From contig CAJFQF010000002.1 of assembly GCA_904418995.1 (NCBI GenBank), forward strand, positions 62,001-126,000: DNA of 64,000 bases, given 5' to 3'. Shown one piece after another: positions 8,501 through 16,445 of this stretch; the stretch's first letter is position 1, and each line of letters opens with the position of its first letter. Both the position numbers and the translations under genes were made by a program. The notes under the pieces were generated by a model. It was not told the DNA's origin. It saw nothing but the letters and a program-made list of their open reading frames with translations, and did no database searches. Origin of the DNA: Heritagella_A intestinalis. GTDB lineage: Bacteria > Bacillota > Clostridia > Oscillospirales > Acutalibacteraceae.

Positions 8501-11145
8501 GTAGAAGTATCTCCGGGCAAATACCAGCGACCGCTTACTCCACTATACTCGATTTGATTTCTATCTAAAATTTCCTGAACAGCTTTTCTGTCATCTGAAT
8601 CTATTGTTTTATAGTCGGGGGTAAAATCCTCCCAAAAAGCCGCGTCAAGAGCTTCTTGTTTTTTTGCCTCTGCCGACGCTAAAAGCGTTGCCTGATTTGC
8701 TTTTAACTGTTCAATAGTTTGTTGCCGTAAGGATTCTGTTACGCTATCAATGCCATCTTTTTCGACACCAAGATTATCAATGAGCTTTTGCTGCACTTCC
8801 AGCAAATCTTCTTTGGCTGAAGAGTCTGTTTTAACAGCTTCAGACAAAGTGATATATTGTGTAGCTAAATCAATAAGTTCTTCGTTTTGAGCCTGCGCTT
8901 CTTCTCCGGCTTTAATCGCAGTTTGCCAAGCCTTTTCTTGCTCACTTCTCCAATAACTAATGCCTCCAACAATAAGCGAAATGACACTGGTCGCAATACC
9001 TCCAAAAACACTCCATGCGCTTCCAAGATTACTAATTCCAGTTTGGAGAGAAGAAAACAAACTCGCTCCGCCTGCGCGTGCTTGCCTAATATCGTCTACT
9101 ACAGTATAAATAGCAGTACCGATAGTGGAAAACGTATTAACAATGCCGGGGCCAAACTTAGTGATCGCAAAACCAGTAAGCGCAACCAAAATAGTTTGCA
9201 AACCGCCAATCGCATCTACAGCCTGTAATGCGCCATTTGCCAAGTCAATAAACCACTTTACTGTATCCGAACTCAGGCTTTCATTGGCAAACTGCTGGAA
9301 GGTAGAGGTCAGATTATTAAGCCGTCCCTGGATGGAATCCATAAAGGCGGCGTTTTCCTGCTCTGCCGACCCTACGCTGTTGTTTGCATTCTCAACTGCG
9401 GACTCAACGTCCTGCCAGCCCGCCATAATAGAGTTGAGAACCTTAACCTGCCGGTTACCTGCCGCTAACTCACCGAGATACTGCCGCTGCTGAGAGGTAA
9501 GAGTAGGCCACACCTGCGCTAAATCTTGCAGAATATCATAAGTGCTCCGAAGTTCCCCGTTCTCATCCTCAATGCTAATGTTGGCGTACTCCTGAAATGC
9601 CTCTTGCAGTTTAGGAACGAGTCCATCAATGGCTTCTCCGTCTTCGTCAATACCACGCAAGCGCTGTGAAATCATGACAAGCCCCGAAGACACCATTTCG
9701 ATGTCTCTAAGCTGTGCAAAACCGCCGGTCAGCAGGCCAATGGTTTCGCCCAGGGAAGAGCCGGTCTGAGACAAGGTGCTGGATACCCGTCGTAGACCTT
9801 CTGCAATGTTATCAAAATCAATAGGGGCTTTATTGGACGTTTCGTTAATGGCATCTACAATGCCCATGGCTTCCGAATCATCCATGTTGAAGCCCTTGAG
9901 GACTGAAATCAAGTAGGAGGCAGCCTCTGCCGTATCGGTAATGTTGTCGCCTACGTTGGTCATCACCAGGGCGGCTTCCGATAAGTCCAAACTTTCTTCC
10001 ATGTCGTATCCGGCACGTTTGAAAGTCGTGGTAGCATCAATGACCTCCTGTCCGGTGCGCCCAATTTCCGACCCTAAGTCAAACGCCTCATCTACAAAGG
10101 AGTCCAGAGATGAACCGGTCAAGTCCGAAACCTTCCGCAACTCCGTCAGGCTTGCGTCCAAATCCGTCACAGCTGAAATCATATTCCGAATTTGCTGTGT
10201 GGCCGAAGATACAACGCCGCCAATAAAGAACCATTCGCTGAATTTGCTGATGTTGCTTGTCAGGTTTTGCCGGAAAGTCTTAGTTGCTGCACCCGCCGCA
10301 CGAGTGTTTGCCACAAAGCTTTGGTATTCTTTATTCCAAACCTTGAGCTGCTCCGGGTCAGAAATATCAAAGTTCTTCAAATACTCAAACTGCTCTGTCA
10401 ACCCTTTGTTCTTAAATAGCGCGGAATTTTGTTTGCCAAACTCTTCTAATCTGGCACGGGCCGTAGAAACACTGGCATTGAATTTTGCTAACTCATCCCC
10501 AGAAAGAAAGCTGGTAGTACGCTGGGCAGAACTCATTACCTTCTGAAACTCACTTTGAAGGCCTTTGAGCTTTTCCAGTAGCTCATCATATTCCTTTGTG
10601 GAAATATCAGTGTTGTTCAGGGATTTGAGCAAAGACTGATACCTTTGCTCCAAAGACTGAACCTGCTGAACAACCTTCTGAACATTTTCACTTTTAGAAC
10701 CTGTAATAATTTCGTTGGAAGAAATTCCCCCAAGAGCGGACAGGTTACTCTGGGCGGTTTGCACGATGCGTTGGCGATTTTGAATGGCCTTGTTAACCGC
10801 TTTGGCTTGTTCTGCCTCCGCTTTCATCTCACGGATTCTTTGCTGGGACGCTTGACGCGCTGTCGAAGTTTGTGACTGCTGGGACGCCCTATAATCAGAT
10901 TCGATTTCCCTGTTAGTCGCCTTAGCCTGCGTCAAAACCGCCTTTTGCGCCTGCTGCATCTGCTGCTGGATGATAGACATCATCTGTGTCTGACCCGTGT
11001 TAAGTTGTCGCAAGCTGTCTCCGAGCAAATTGGCGCTGACGTTCACCTTTAGGTTACGAATTTTATTGAGTTGAGTCTGTAGCTGCTGCTCAGAAGCTTG
11101 CTCATCCAATGCAGCTTTAATAATAATCTGTAATGGATTTGCCAC
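5515..11145 (-). CDS. Tail tape-measure protein
   Basis: At 1876 residues this is by far the longest gene. It starts with GTG at 11145 behind an AGAGGTGG site. Long heptad-rich coiled coils occupy about residues 1-300 and 1300-1650. Around residues 300-560 there is a TP901-type tape-measure core with the ATTTFKRAGYDMEESLDLSE and TGGFAQLRDIEMVS-type stretches, and hydrophobic helices follow near 650-760. The C-terminal ~250 residues are globular, with GELAIVDERGAELI. It sets tail length and travels into the cell at infection; the length would correspond to a very long siphophage tail. No lysin domain was recognised. Confidence 0.93.
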   Translation of the reverse strand: MANPLQIIIKAALDEQASEQQLQTQLNKIRNLKVNVSANLLGDSLRQLNTGQTQMMSIIQQQMQQAQKAVLTQAKATNREIESDYRASQQSQTSTARQASQQRIREMKAEAEQAKAVNKAIQNRQRIVQTAQSNLSALGGISSNEIITGSKSENVQKVVQQVQSLEQRYQSLLKSLNNTDISTKEYDELLEKLKGLQSEFQKVMSSAQRTTSFLSGDELAKFNASVSTARARLEEFGKQNSALFKNKGLTEQFEYLKNFDISDPEQLKVWNKEYQSFVANTRAAGAATKTFRQNLTSNISKFSEWFFIGGVVSSATQQIRNMISAVTDLDASLTELRKVSDLTGSSLDSFVDEAFDLGSEIGRTGQEVIDATTTFKRAGYDMEESLDLSEAALVMTNVGDNITDTAEAASYLISVLKGFNMDDSEAMGIVDAINETSNKAPIDFDNIAEGLRRVSSTLSQTGSSLGETIGLLTGGFAQLRDIEMVSSGLVMISQRLRGIDEDGEAIDGLVPKLQEAFQEYANISIEDENGELRSTYDILQDLAQVWPTLTSQQRQYLGELAAGNRQVKVLNSIMAGWQDVESAVENANNSVGSAEQENAAFMDSIQGRLNNLTSTFQQFANESLSSDTVKWFIDLANGALQAVDAIGGLQTILVALTGFAITKFGPGIVNTFSTIGTAIYTVVDDIRQARAGGASLFSSLQTGISNLGSAWSVFGGIATSVISLIVGGISYWRSEQEKAWQTAIKAGEEAQAQNEELIDLATQYITLSEAVKTDSSAKEDLLEVQQKLIDNLGVEKDGIDSVTESLRQQTIEQLKANQATLLASAEAKKQEALDAAFWEDFTPDYKTIDSDDRKAVQEILDRNQIEYSGVSGRWYLPGDTSTIDGLIERVNLLKQALSEMSSELGAEQASENSAFQFLSDRLNAFEPMIEGYSETIKEVNDGAASILKTNALFQDLPQTQEEFKQFRESLIETAKDSGQFLGSQEDIESAVDKVISSAPEFSQFMGEAGETLEGTADSAETAAEAVETLADTLEDTTSRIGGLQKALDNYKEFGQFSSDDLQSIIQLDPNLEDDVRRYLTGLSSADALVEAIKQSMKEAESLYRDEMIEGLWPDLAQQEQIAQAMTSLYRLDAENYATMEEAKAAVKLQAENQRWLLSAAMASDYVNLYLADFNNYAEFEQAKSQIEAGVLSQIQSMNAAQIGNVAAMYGVDLSNFSDVESKKPEIAAAIANKLIQTYGVVNDAQKQSLQGAIDALEAQKQQILNTPLDNIMGGTARLNAFEEMQEQAAAIDQQIASIRSLMSGTGSYDTNSFLGQLDEIISDINIEIPKTSEALQDIKDKTEEAGDAAEEAAKKAADAAQKAVDELEDLNDELQENLDNINDDRDAIESLLDTVMAMLKQRYDDEIERLDELISKEEEQRDSEIEALEKETEAYTEKIDAQLELLRLKEEERQFEEELADKSKDLSDLKAQLLALELDDSDYGKRKRLELEEEIAEKTEELEDFQHDHSVDLEEDALEQEKENAEEALDAKKEALEEEYQAVIGNYEKQKEALEAYLDDEWNLRQEAYRLINKGGQELYQSLLEYNKHYGNAIDADVKQQWDKAYDALGRYNNGQINVKKTLEQISSTASTLQSRIDQLAPKIENARKKADSLKTAMNNASSSIKKASDQAASLYSNLSKAASASGNVSAPKHVTVYMIVDTMTGRPLTGSAYATLKDAQAALRQSGLSSSYYNIAKFAKGRTGGPGELAIVDERGAELITRGKGRMTYLESGDGVVPHNITQTLMDLGSRPEQYIASAIASISHSLSGMGSTPPSESVHVEYGDIIIQGNADRSTVAQFRNALKQQREYIATLVYGETKRSAMRQGYKLQPGNG

Positions 11146-11198
11146 TTAGTTAACCACCTCTTTACACAAAAAAGAAAAGAGGCAGCCGAGACCACCCC

Positions 11199-11672
11199 TT
11201 ATGAACATTTGATTCCACGGGATTGCAATCCCTTTTTCATTGCTGTGATATGTGGCTTTGTTGATTTGAGTTCTTGTCGGGTATTGGAAATAAAAGGACG
11301 GGGTTTTAAAAACGCTGCATCAGGTTTCGGATGCTCGTAATAATACCCATCCCATCCGTTGCCAAACTCAATCAGCCCAGATAATTCCCACCCATAATTG
11401 TCCGAAGGAGGATTTTGGCTAAATTCTGCTGAGTTTCCGATCCACACAACCCCATCAGAGGCCAAATCCGAAACAATGTTATCCGGATCTGAAAGACCGC
11501 CATCCTCACGCCTCCGCACATATTCACGTGGGGAATATTTGTCATAAACATCCGCTTCAACGTGTCGGAGCATCACTGTCCGGACTGCATCCAACACCTC
11601 ATCTTCCAAAACCTCGTTGATATTATCCTGGACATAACGCGTCAAGTCCTGCAATGACGAAAAGGTAGACAT
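11199..11672 (-). CDS. HK97 gp10-like neck/tail-completion protein (tentative)
   Basis: This 157-residue protein starts at an ATG that overlaps the stop of the upstream gene (TAATG). The pattern YSP...YVRRREDGGL, a central LIEFGNG and a late RPFI resembles the HK97 gp10 family, whose members act at the head-tail joint. Its place between the tail chaperone and the tape measure is unusual for that family, which normally lies before the major tail gene. It could instead be a tape-measure chaperone component. A structural role is likely from context; the family call is tentative. Confidence 0.45.
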   Translation of the reverse strand: MSTFSSLQDLTRYVQDNINEVLEDEVLDAVRTVMLRHVEADVYDKYSPREYVRRREDGGLSDPDNIVSDLASDGVVWIGNSAEFSQNPPSDNYGWELSGLIEFGNGWDGYYYEHPKPDAAFLKPRPFISNTRQELKSTKPHITAMKKGLQSRGIKCS

Positions 11673-12253
11673 TACTTCTCACCGTTCCGAATGTCAATAA
11701 TGCTGTGAGCCAGAGTCCGCATATCTGCCGCCTTAGTGGTCTGCGCCAATCTTGCAATATTCTCCATGTTTTCAGGAGTCAGATTGTCACTGATAGAATT
11801 GATAGCTTTCTGTAAGCTGTCTGCTACTTCATCCCACTTGCTCTTGTGCAGCAGCCGTTCCTTCTGGAACTGAATCTGTTCTTCTGCGCTGTTTTTAAGG
11901 GATTTAAACTGCGCCTGGTCAATCACAGAATAAATTTTTGCGTAGAAATCATCGGGCAAAGAAAACAGAAGAGCATACTGCTTTTCCTCATCCTCCGGCA
12001 GGTTACAGTCCGTGTAGGCCATCAGCAAATTCTTCAGAAAGGCAAAGTCGCGCAGCTCTGAATAATAATGGTCATCGTCAAAACAGCCATACACACACCC
12101 AACAATGAAATTGGAAGCCTCTTGAAAAGACAAAAGGCGCTTTACGGTAAACTGGACATCTCCATTTGCCGTAGAATAAACCACTTCCACAGGACTGTTG
12201 TCGTTGGCTTTAGAAATATCCGTCAGTGCTCTTACACTCAATTTCTTTTTCAT
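11672..12253 (-). CDS. Tail assembly chaperone-like protein
   Basis: The protein has 193 residues and lies two genes upstream of the tape measure, where the lambda G-type chaperone is found. It is largely helical and acidic, with an N-terminal ~40-residue beta segment and then helices, the layout of tail chaperones that hold the tape measure during tube assembly. No slippery site leads into a longer product; the next gene has its own ATG overlapping the stop. The role is assigned mainly from position and overall fold character. Confidence 0.5.
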   Translation of the reverse strand: MKKKLSVRALTDISKANDNSPVEVVYSTANGDVQFTVKRLLSFQEASNFIVGCVYGCFDDDHYYSELRDFAFLKNLLMAYTDCNLPEDEEKQYALLFSLPDDFYAKIYSVIDQAQFKSLKNSAEEQIQFQKERLLHKSKWDEVADSLQKAINSISDNLTPENMENIARLAQTTKAADMRTLAHSIIDIRNGEK

Positions 12254-12259
12254 TTATAT

Positions 12260-12733
12260 TTACTTCTCCTTTTGTCTTAAAATAAATGACCAGCCGATGC
12301 AAATCGCCTCACACTGGTCTTCTGGAGCCAAAATTCCAAAGTAGTCCTTTACATAGTCTTTGGCCTGTTTCTTTAGCTCTTTTCGTGCAACACCCGCACC
12401 TTGATTAAATCCCAATACTTTTCTCCAACTGGACGGCTTGAAAAACTCAAACGGAATCTTGTGATTTAAACATACCCCTATGATAAACCCCTGCAAACGA
12501 GCAAGGAGCATAACAACGGAGATGTTAGTCTGTAGGGAGATGTCTTCAAAAACCACATAGTCTGGTTGGCGATTTACGATATTGGCCTCAATCTTTAAGC
12601 ACATCTGAGAAAATCTTTTGTCCCGGTCCTGCTCCCCGGAACAATTGATAACGCCGCTTTCCACCAGCTTCCCTTCTTCAAAAACCGCGTACCCGCTTTT
12701 GGAAGAAGACTGATCAAAGGCTAAAATCTTCAT
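12260..12733 (-). CDS. RuvC-like Holliday-junction resolvase
   Basis: I chose the ATG at 12733 (157 residues) because the preferred fold begins there with KILAFDQSSSKSGYAV. The acidic residues of the RuvC/RNase H fold are visible: Asp7 in the first strand, Glu63 in VVFEDIS, and Asp139/Glu142 in APEDQCEAICIGW. RuvC enzymes cut four-way DNA junctions. In phages they can trim branched replication products so that terminase can package them. It lies between major tail and tail chaperone genes, just after a terminator, which is an odd place for a DNA enzyme. The enzymatic call is strong; the substrate is inferred. Confidence 0.82.
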   Translation of the reverse strand: MKILAFDQSSSKSGYAVFEEGKLVESGVINCSGEQDRDKRFSQMCLKIEANIVNRQPDYVVFEDISLQTNISVVMLLARLQGFIIGVCLNHKIPFEFFKPSSWRKVLGFNQGAGVARKELKKQAKDYVKDYFGILAPEDQCEAICIGWSFILRQKEK

Positions 12734-12745
12734 GATAAAAAGAAA

Positions 12746-12775
12746 TCGATGGGGGAGAGGGGGTTCCCCCATCGA
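12746..12775 (-). terminator. Intrinsic terminator after major tail gene
   Basis: A perfect 10-bp stem (TCGATGGGGG with CCCCCATCGA) and a 10-nt loop are followed on the minus strand by TTTCTTTTT. It lies directly downstream of the major tail protein gene and overlaps the leader of the RuvC-like gene. Confidence 0.8.
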
Positions 12776-12783
12776 AATCAGAA

Positions 12784-13506
12784 TCAGGCGCTCTCTTCGC
12801 CGTCTTCAAAAATCATATCCAGCATATTGTCATCATCATCCACAAGCAGGTCGCAGGTGATGGTAATGGATGCCGGATCGCCGGTATTGCTGAAAGCAAT
12901 CTCAAAGTTCAGCTGCGGGGATGCCTTGTAAGCAATCATCTTGTAAGGAATCACCACATCTTCAGAAGTCTTGAAGTAGGTATCCGCATAGATTTTCACG
13001 GCTTTCGGGAAAGTGGTAGACTTCAGATTCAGCTTGCGGACGCCAGTGGCGGCAGTGGTCAGGTAATATACCACATAGTCGCCAGAAGCACCGGTGATGG
13101 TTACGGAAGTACCTTCCACATCTGCCTCAACCGCAGTGCCGCAATCATCGTCGGCCTTAAATACGTTAACACTACCGTCAAGAGGCTCTTCGCTCAGAGT
13201 GAGAGTTGTCCCAGAAGCGGTCAGTACCTCTCTCTTCAGAAGCGTTGCGGTGTTTTCGATGGTAGCGCCGGTCATAAAGCTGTAAAGCTCAGCACTCTGC
13301 ATCTGGGTTTCGATAGCAATCGTACCACCCTTTTCGCCGTAGAAAGTCACTCGCCGAGGGTGGCCCTGGCCGCCGTATGCAAATACGGATTCACCGGTAA
13401 CGCTGGTGGTCGTAGTGTTTGCATACGGGAAGTTCAAAATAGGCTTGTTCGTAGCAAAGTCAACCATAATCAGGTTACATACGTCTCTATTAGCAAAAAC
13501 ATCCAT
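12784..13506 (-). CDS. Major tail (tube) protein
   Basis: The protein is 240 residues, mostly beta, with many Thr/Val/Gly, and ends in an acidic tail (DDDDNMLDMIFEDGEESA). The N-terminal NRDVCNLIMVDFATNKPIL region and the central Ig-like TLSEEPLDGSVNVFKAD stretch fit tube subunits of long-tailed Firmicutes phages. It lies after the connector genes and before the chaperone and tape measure, the usual place. A strong terminator immediately follows, consistent with high expression of this one gene. Confidence 0.72.
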   Translation of the reverse strand: MDVFANRDVCNLIMVDFATNKPILNFPYANTTTTSVTGESVFAYGGQGHPRRVTFYGEKGGTIAIETQMQSAELYSFMTGATIENTATLLKREVLTASGTTLTLSEEPLDGSVNVFKADDDCGTAVEADVEGTSVTITGASGDYVVYYLTTAATGVRKLNLKSTTFPKAVKIYADTYFKTSEDVVIPYKMIAYKASPQLNFEIAFSNTGDPASITITCDLLVDDDDNMLDMIFEDGEESA

Positions 13507-13512
13507 TTTGCT

Positions 13513-14229
13513 TTATTCCTCCTTTTTTTGTTTGGGGCGATACCATCCGGACAGATCAAATTTCTCTGTGGAATAAGCCGCCCATCTCATGCTTGATATA
13601 TCAAACCCAATCCGTTGATTGAGCTGCGCAAATTGGTCGTAAAGTTGATAGATTGTCAGATCCCATATGTTGAACAGATTGTAGGAGGGGCTGTTTGCGG
13701 CCACCGCAGACACCAGGTCGGCAATCGAAGTTCCGGAACTATGTTTAGAAGCCTGCATAGCTTTTTTGCCGGACTGGATTTTTTCATAAATCCTCCTGGC
13801 TTTTTCATTGAAAAACTTCATAGGCGCTGCCTTTTTGGGCTCCAAGTGATTGCAAATCAAAATGGCGTTGACAACATCAGGGAAGTTTTCTTCATTGATA
13901 GTGCCCACACAGCCCTTTTCACCCATCGAAATCCACATAGACCCGACAGGCTGGAAAACCAAGTCTTCCAAAAAAAAGAACCTGAAGAGCTCTTCATAAA
14001 AAGCTCTTAGGTCTGGAATCTGAATAATATAATGAAATCGGTCTCTTCCGTTCAGCGGTACTCCGATTTTGTCCGCTAAATCCAAATCTTCAATGTTCAA
14101 CATTCCCATATAGGTATCGTAAGACTTGCCCGCATGGCGGATGTCATTCAACGTGGGGACCTTCAGGTGGCCAATCCCAAATAAAAAAATGGGCTCCTTG
14201 TGTAGGAGGTCTAATTTTGAGATTTCCAT
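13513..14229 (-). CDS. Structural-module protein of unknown function
   Basis: The protein has 238 residues with no recognised domain. The C-terminal part (YNLFNIWDLTIYQLYDQFAQ, then DISSMRWAAYSTEKFDLSGWYR) resembles the helical end found in some tail-assembly chaperone or Gp15-like proteins, which pair with tape measures. Here it precedes rather than follows the major tail gene. It is packed tightly between neighbours (3 to 6 bp gaps), so it belongs to the head-tail/tail operon. A chaperone-like role is possible but only weakly supported. Confidence 0.55.
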   Translation of the reverse strand: MEISKLDLLHKEPIFLFGIGHLKVPTLNDIRHAGKSYDTYMGMLNIEDLDLADKIGVPLNGRDRFHYIIQIPDLRAFYEELFRFFFLEDLVFQPVGSMWISMGEKGCVGTINEENFPDVVNAILICNHLEPKKAAPMKFFNEKARRIYEKIQSGKKAMQASKHSSGTSIADLVSAVAANSPSYNLFNIWDLTIYQLYDQFAQLNQRIGFDISSMRWAAYSTEKFDLSGWYRPKQKKEE

Positions 14230-14232
14230 ATA

Positions 14233-14694
14233 TCACCCACCTTGATTGAATTCCTTCGCCACATAGGTTACATACCTGCCGTAAAATCCAACAGGAACGT
14301 TAAACCCCTTAGATCCCTTCAGTTCTAGCGGCCCAATAGCAAACGCCTTGTTTCCATTGAAAATATGGTCAATCTGGGAAATCAGGATGTCCGACAGAAC
14401 GCCTTCTTCCGTCACCAGCAAATCTTCACTGATAACCGCCCAGAAAATAATCTCATACGTCATGGCCGTGCGGTTTTGCACCTTTACAGGGTCTACCTCA
14501 AACAGAATATAAACACCCTTTTCCTTGACCGTATCCGGATTTTTGGCGTAGTTCCTCACATAGAAACGAAACTGTTCATAGGTGAGATCTGGGATGTTAG
14601 CTGATTCAGAGATAATCCTTCGGATACTATCACTCTCCCAAAGGCTTCGCAGTATCCGAGTCTTATACTCTTTTAAATCATCCATGAATGGCAT
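14233..14694 (-). CDS. Head-tail connector / tail-terminator-like protein
   Basis: I chose the ATG at 14694 (153 residues) because GGGAGG lies upstream and the previous gene ends at 14714; the longer frame would overlap that gene. The sequence has an N-terminal helical part (DDLKEYKTRILRSLWES) and an alpha/beta core with strands such as GVYILFEVDPVKV and TAMTYEIIFWAVI, like the small alpha/beta proteins that cap the tail tube. Its position just before the tail genes fits a tail terminator. No family motif is decisive. Confidence 0.5.
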   Translation of the reverse strand: MPFMDDLKEYKTRILRSLWESDSIRRIISESANIPDLTYEQFRFYVRNYAKNPDTVKEKGVYILFEVDPVKVQNRTAMTYEIIFWAVISEDLLVTEEGVLSDILISQIDHIFNGNKAFAIGPLELKGSKGFNVPVGFYGRYVTYVAKEFNQGG

Positions 14695-14713
14695 AACTGG
14701 CAGCACCTCCCTT

Positions 14714-15463
14714 TCACCAGAAAATATCTGGGTCTTTTGTCCCGCCTGTTTCTGGTTCCTTATAATAGTCAGCAACCATCAGGTCTTTGTTATCACGAAC
14801 GGGGGAGAACTGGTCTTCCATGACCGTCCATTGCAGCAGGGAGATGTTTTTATAAAGAAAAGATGTAGAATCCACCTGCGTCAAACGGTAAGCGTTGGGA
14901 ATTGGAGTTGGCTGATCCATCAGAAACCGGCACCCATTGTCAATTAGGGCGGTTTCCTCGTTGTAGGGAATGTAAATCAGGTGCTGTGCGCTGCCAATCG
15001 TAATCTTTTGGCCGCTCGTCTCTCCGGAATTATATTGGGTACTGTTGATGGTATAAACCGGATACGATACAACAGCTTGAGACAGGGGAGAGATGAATTT
15101 CAGCCAAAGTTTGCAATACCAGGCGGAGACTTTAGAATAGATTTTATTGCGGGAGACAGGGGAGTTGACCATCCAGTAAATATCCTGAGATTTGTCGTAC
15201 ACATAGTAAATCCCATCTCCAAAATCTATATCCAATAGAATCTGACGGTTAACCGCACTGGTATAGTTATCCGCAGAGGCGTTTTGAATGATAGCCCTGG
15301 TTTCTATTCCGTTCTGCAACTGGTTGTCATACAAGATGACGTCCGTCCCCAAAAAACTGTTCAACGCTTCTTTGAACCCGTCTTTGGCATAGTACTCAAA
15401 CTCTTCTGATTCAAACCCACTGCTATACACCGGAGGCTTACGCATTAAATACCAGTCCTTCAT
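14714..15463 (-). CDS. Head-tail joining structural protein (unknown family)
   Basis: A 249-residue, beta-rich protein lying in the connector block between the adaptor-like gene and the tail-terminator-like gene. The sequence has aromatic-rich beta strands (GIYYVYDKSQDIYWMVNSPVS) and no recognised motif. Start ATG at 15463 follows AAGGGGG. Position suggests a head-closure or neck component. Nothing in the sequence proves this. Confidence 0.5.
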   Translation of the reverse strand: MKDWYLMRKPPVYSSGFESEEFEYYAKDGFKEALNSFLGTDVILYDNQLQNGIETRAIIQNASADNYTSAVNRQILLDIDFGDGIYYVYDKSQDIYWMVNSPVSRNKIYSKVSAWYCKLWLKFISPLSQAVVSYPVYTINSTQYNSGETSGQKITIGSAQHLIYIPYNEETALIDNGCRFLMDQPTPIPNAYRLTQVDSTSFLYKNISLLQWTVMEDQFSPVRDNKDLMVADYYKEPETGGTKDPDIFW

Positions 15464-15472
15464 AATGCCCCC

Positions 15473-15865
15473 TTACGCATAGCAATGTGTTTTCTGCTTG
15501 TTGAGCAGATCCTCTACACGAGACTGCTCAAATTCCAGCTCTTCCATAGACACTCTCTTTTGATCACCTGTACCCGTAAGAGAGATGTCCTTGCCTACGA
15601 TATTCTGAATCTTATTGATTCTGCTGATCTCACGGACACAATAAGACCTTTTCATCATCAGCCCCAACGTAGTAATCTGATATTGTTCTACATCCTCCGG
15701 AAACGTGTCTGTCTCAATATCATAGTGCAGGTCTTTGATTTCCAAGGCATATTGTGCCAAAGCATCCCTGAACCACTGCATCTCCAAAAATGGGGAAATC
15801 TCAAATTTGTCCTGGAATGTGGACTCAAAAGAATCAATCACATCCTGAGAGGTCTTTTTGCGCAC
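15473..15865 (-). CDS. Head-tail adaptor-like protein
   Basis: The protein has 130 residues, starts with GTG at 15865 and sits behind AAGGAGGGGG. It is helical, with an N-terminal DVIDSFESTFQDKF helix and a C-terminal helix rich in Glu. Small helical proteins at this position, two genes after the major capsid, are commonly head-completion adaptors (gp6-like). The assignment rests on size, helicity and order. Confidence 0.5.
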   Translation of the reverse strand: MRKKTSQDVIDSFESTFQDKFEISPFLEMQWFRDALAQYALEIKDLHYDIETDTFPEDVEQYQITTLGLMMKRSYCVREISRINKIQNIVGKDISLTGTGDQKRVSMEELEFEQSRVEDLLNKQKTHCYA

Positions 15866-15879
15866 AAAATTCCCCCTCC

Positions 15880-16371
15880 TTATTCTTCAAAATGCCTTTC
15901 GCTGATTTTTTCAATGGCCGTTACCTTGTAAGACTCTGCATTTTCAATGCCAGCCTTTTTCGCCAGAGGAACGATCATCCGCTTATCGCCATCTGTCACC
16001 ACAAGGCGGTTCAGTTTTTCCATAAAGGCCGCTTTGGGGGAAGTGGCAATCAAATCCTTCACGTTCTCCAGTGTCAGCATGACAGGCTGTTCTGCGTCCG
16101 CCTCTTCAATGCCAAAAACGTATTTCCGCACGTTTTCATCCATGATTTGAACAGCGGCATTTGCCCCAAAACCATCAGTACCACAGAAGAAACGGTTTCC
16201 GGATTTGGCCTGGGCATCCACTTCAGCAACCGTCAATCGCTTCCAATTCTTGACGCTGGGCGGGATAGTAATGTCCCTCATAGATTCCTGACCATGAAAA
16301 TGCAGCGGCCAATTGCGCAAGTTTGTCAGCGCCACCCGGTCATTCAGATTGACCTTTGTTCTTGCTGCCAT
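15880..16371 (-). CDS. Capsid-module protein of unknown function
   Basis: The protein is 163 residues and starts at ATG 16371 behind AAAGGAGC. It contains a beta-rich N-terminal part and a C-terminal VTAIEKISERHFEE tail. It directly follows the major capsid gene and its terminator-like hairpin. It could be a capsid-associated or connector protein. No family recognised. Confidence 0.5.
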   Translation of the reverse strand: MAARTKVNLNDRVALTNLRNWPLHFHGQESMRDITIPPSVKNWKRLTVAEVDAQAKSGNRFFCGTDGFGANAAVQIMDENVRKYVFGIEEADAEQPVMLTLENVKDLIATSPKAAFMEKLNRLVVTDGDKRMIVPLAKKAGIENAESYKVTAIEKISERHFEE

Positions 16372-16408
16372 ATGCTATATGCTCCTTTGTTTTGAAATTA
16401 AAATGAAG

Positions 16409-16432
16409 GCGGGGATGGAACTCCACCCCCGC
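16409..16432 (-). terminator. Terminator-like hairpin after major capsid gene
   Basis: A GC-rich stem (GCGGGGGTGGA with TCCATCCCCGC, one G-T pair; the innermost pairs must open) is followed on the minus strand by CTTCATTTTAATTT. It lies between the major capsid stop and the next start. Confidence 0.55.
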
Positions 16433-16445
16433 AAAAAAGCTGAAA

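Noticed and set aside
11199..12253. Possible programmed frameshift between tail-chaperone genes (G/GT type)
   Set aside because: The second gene has its own ATG overlapping the stop, and no slippery heptamer was found at the junction.
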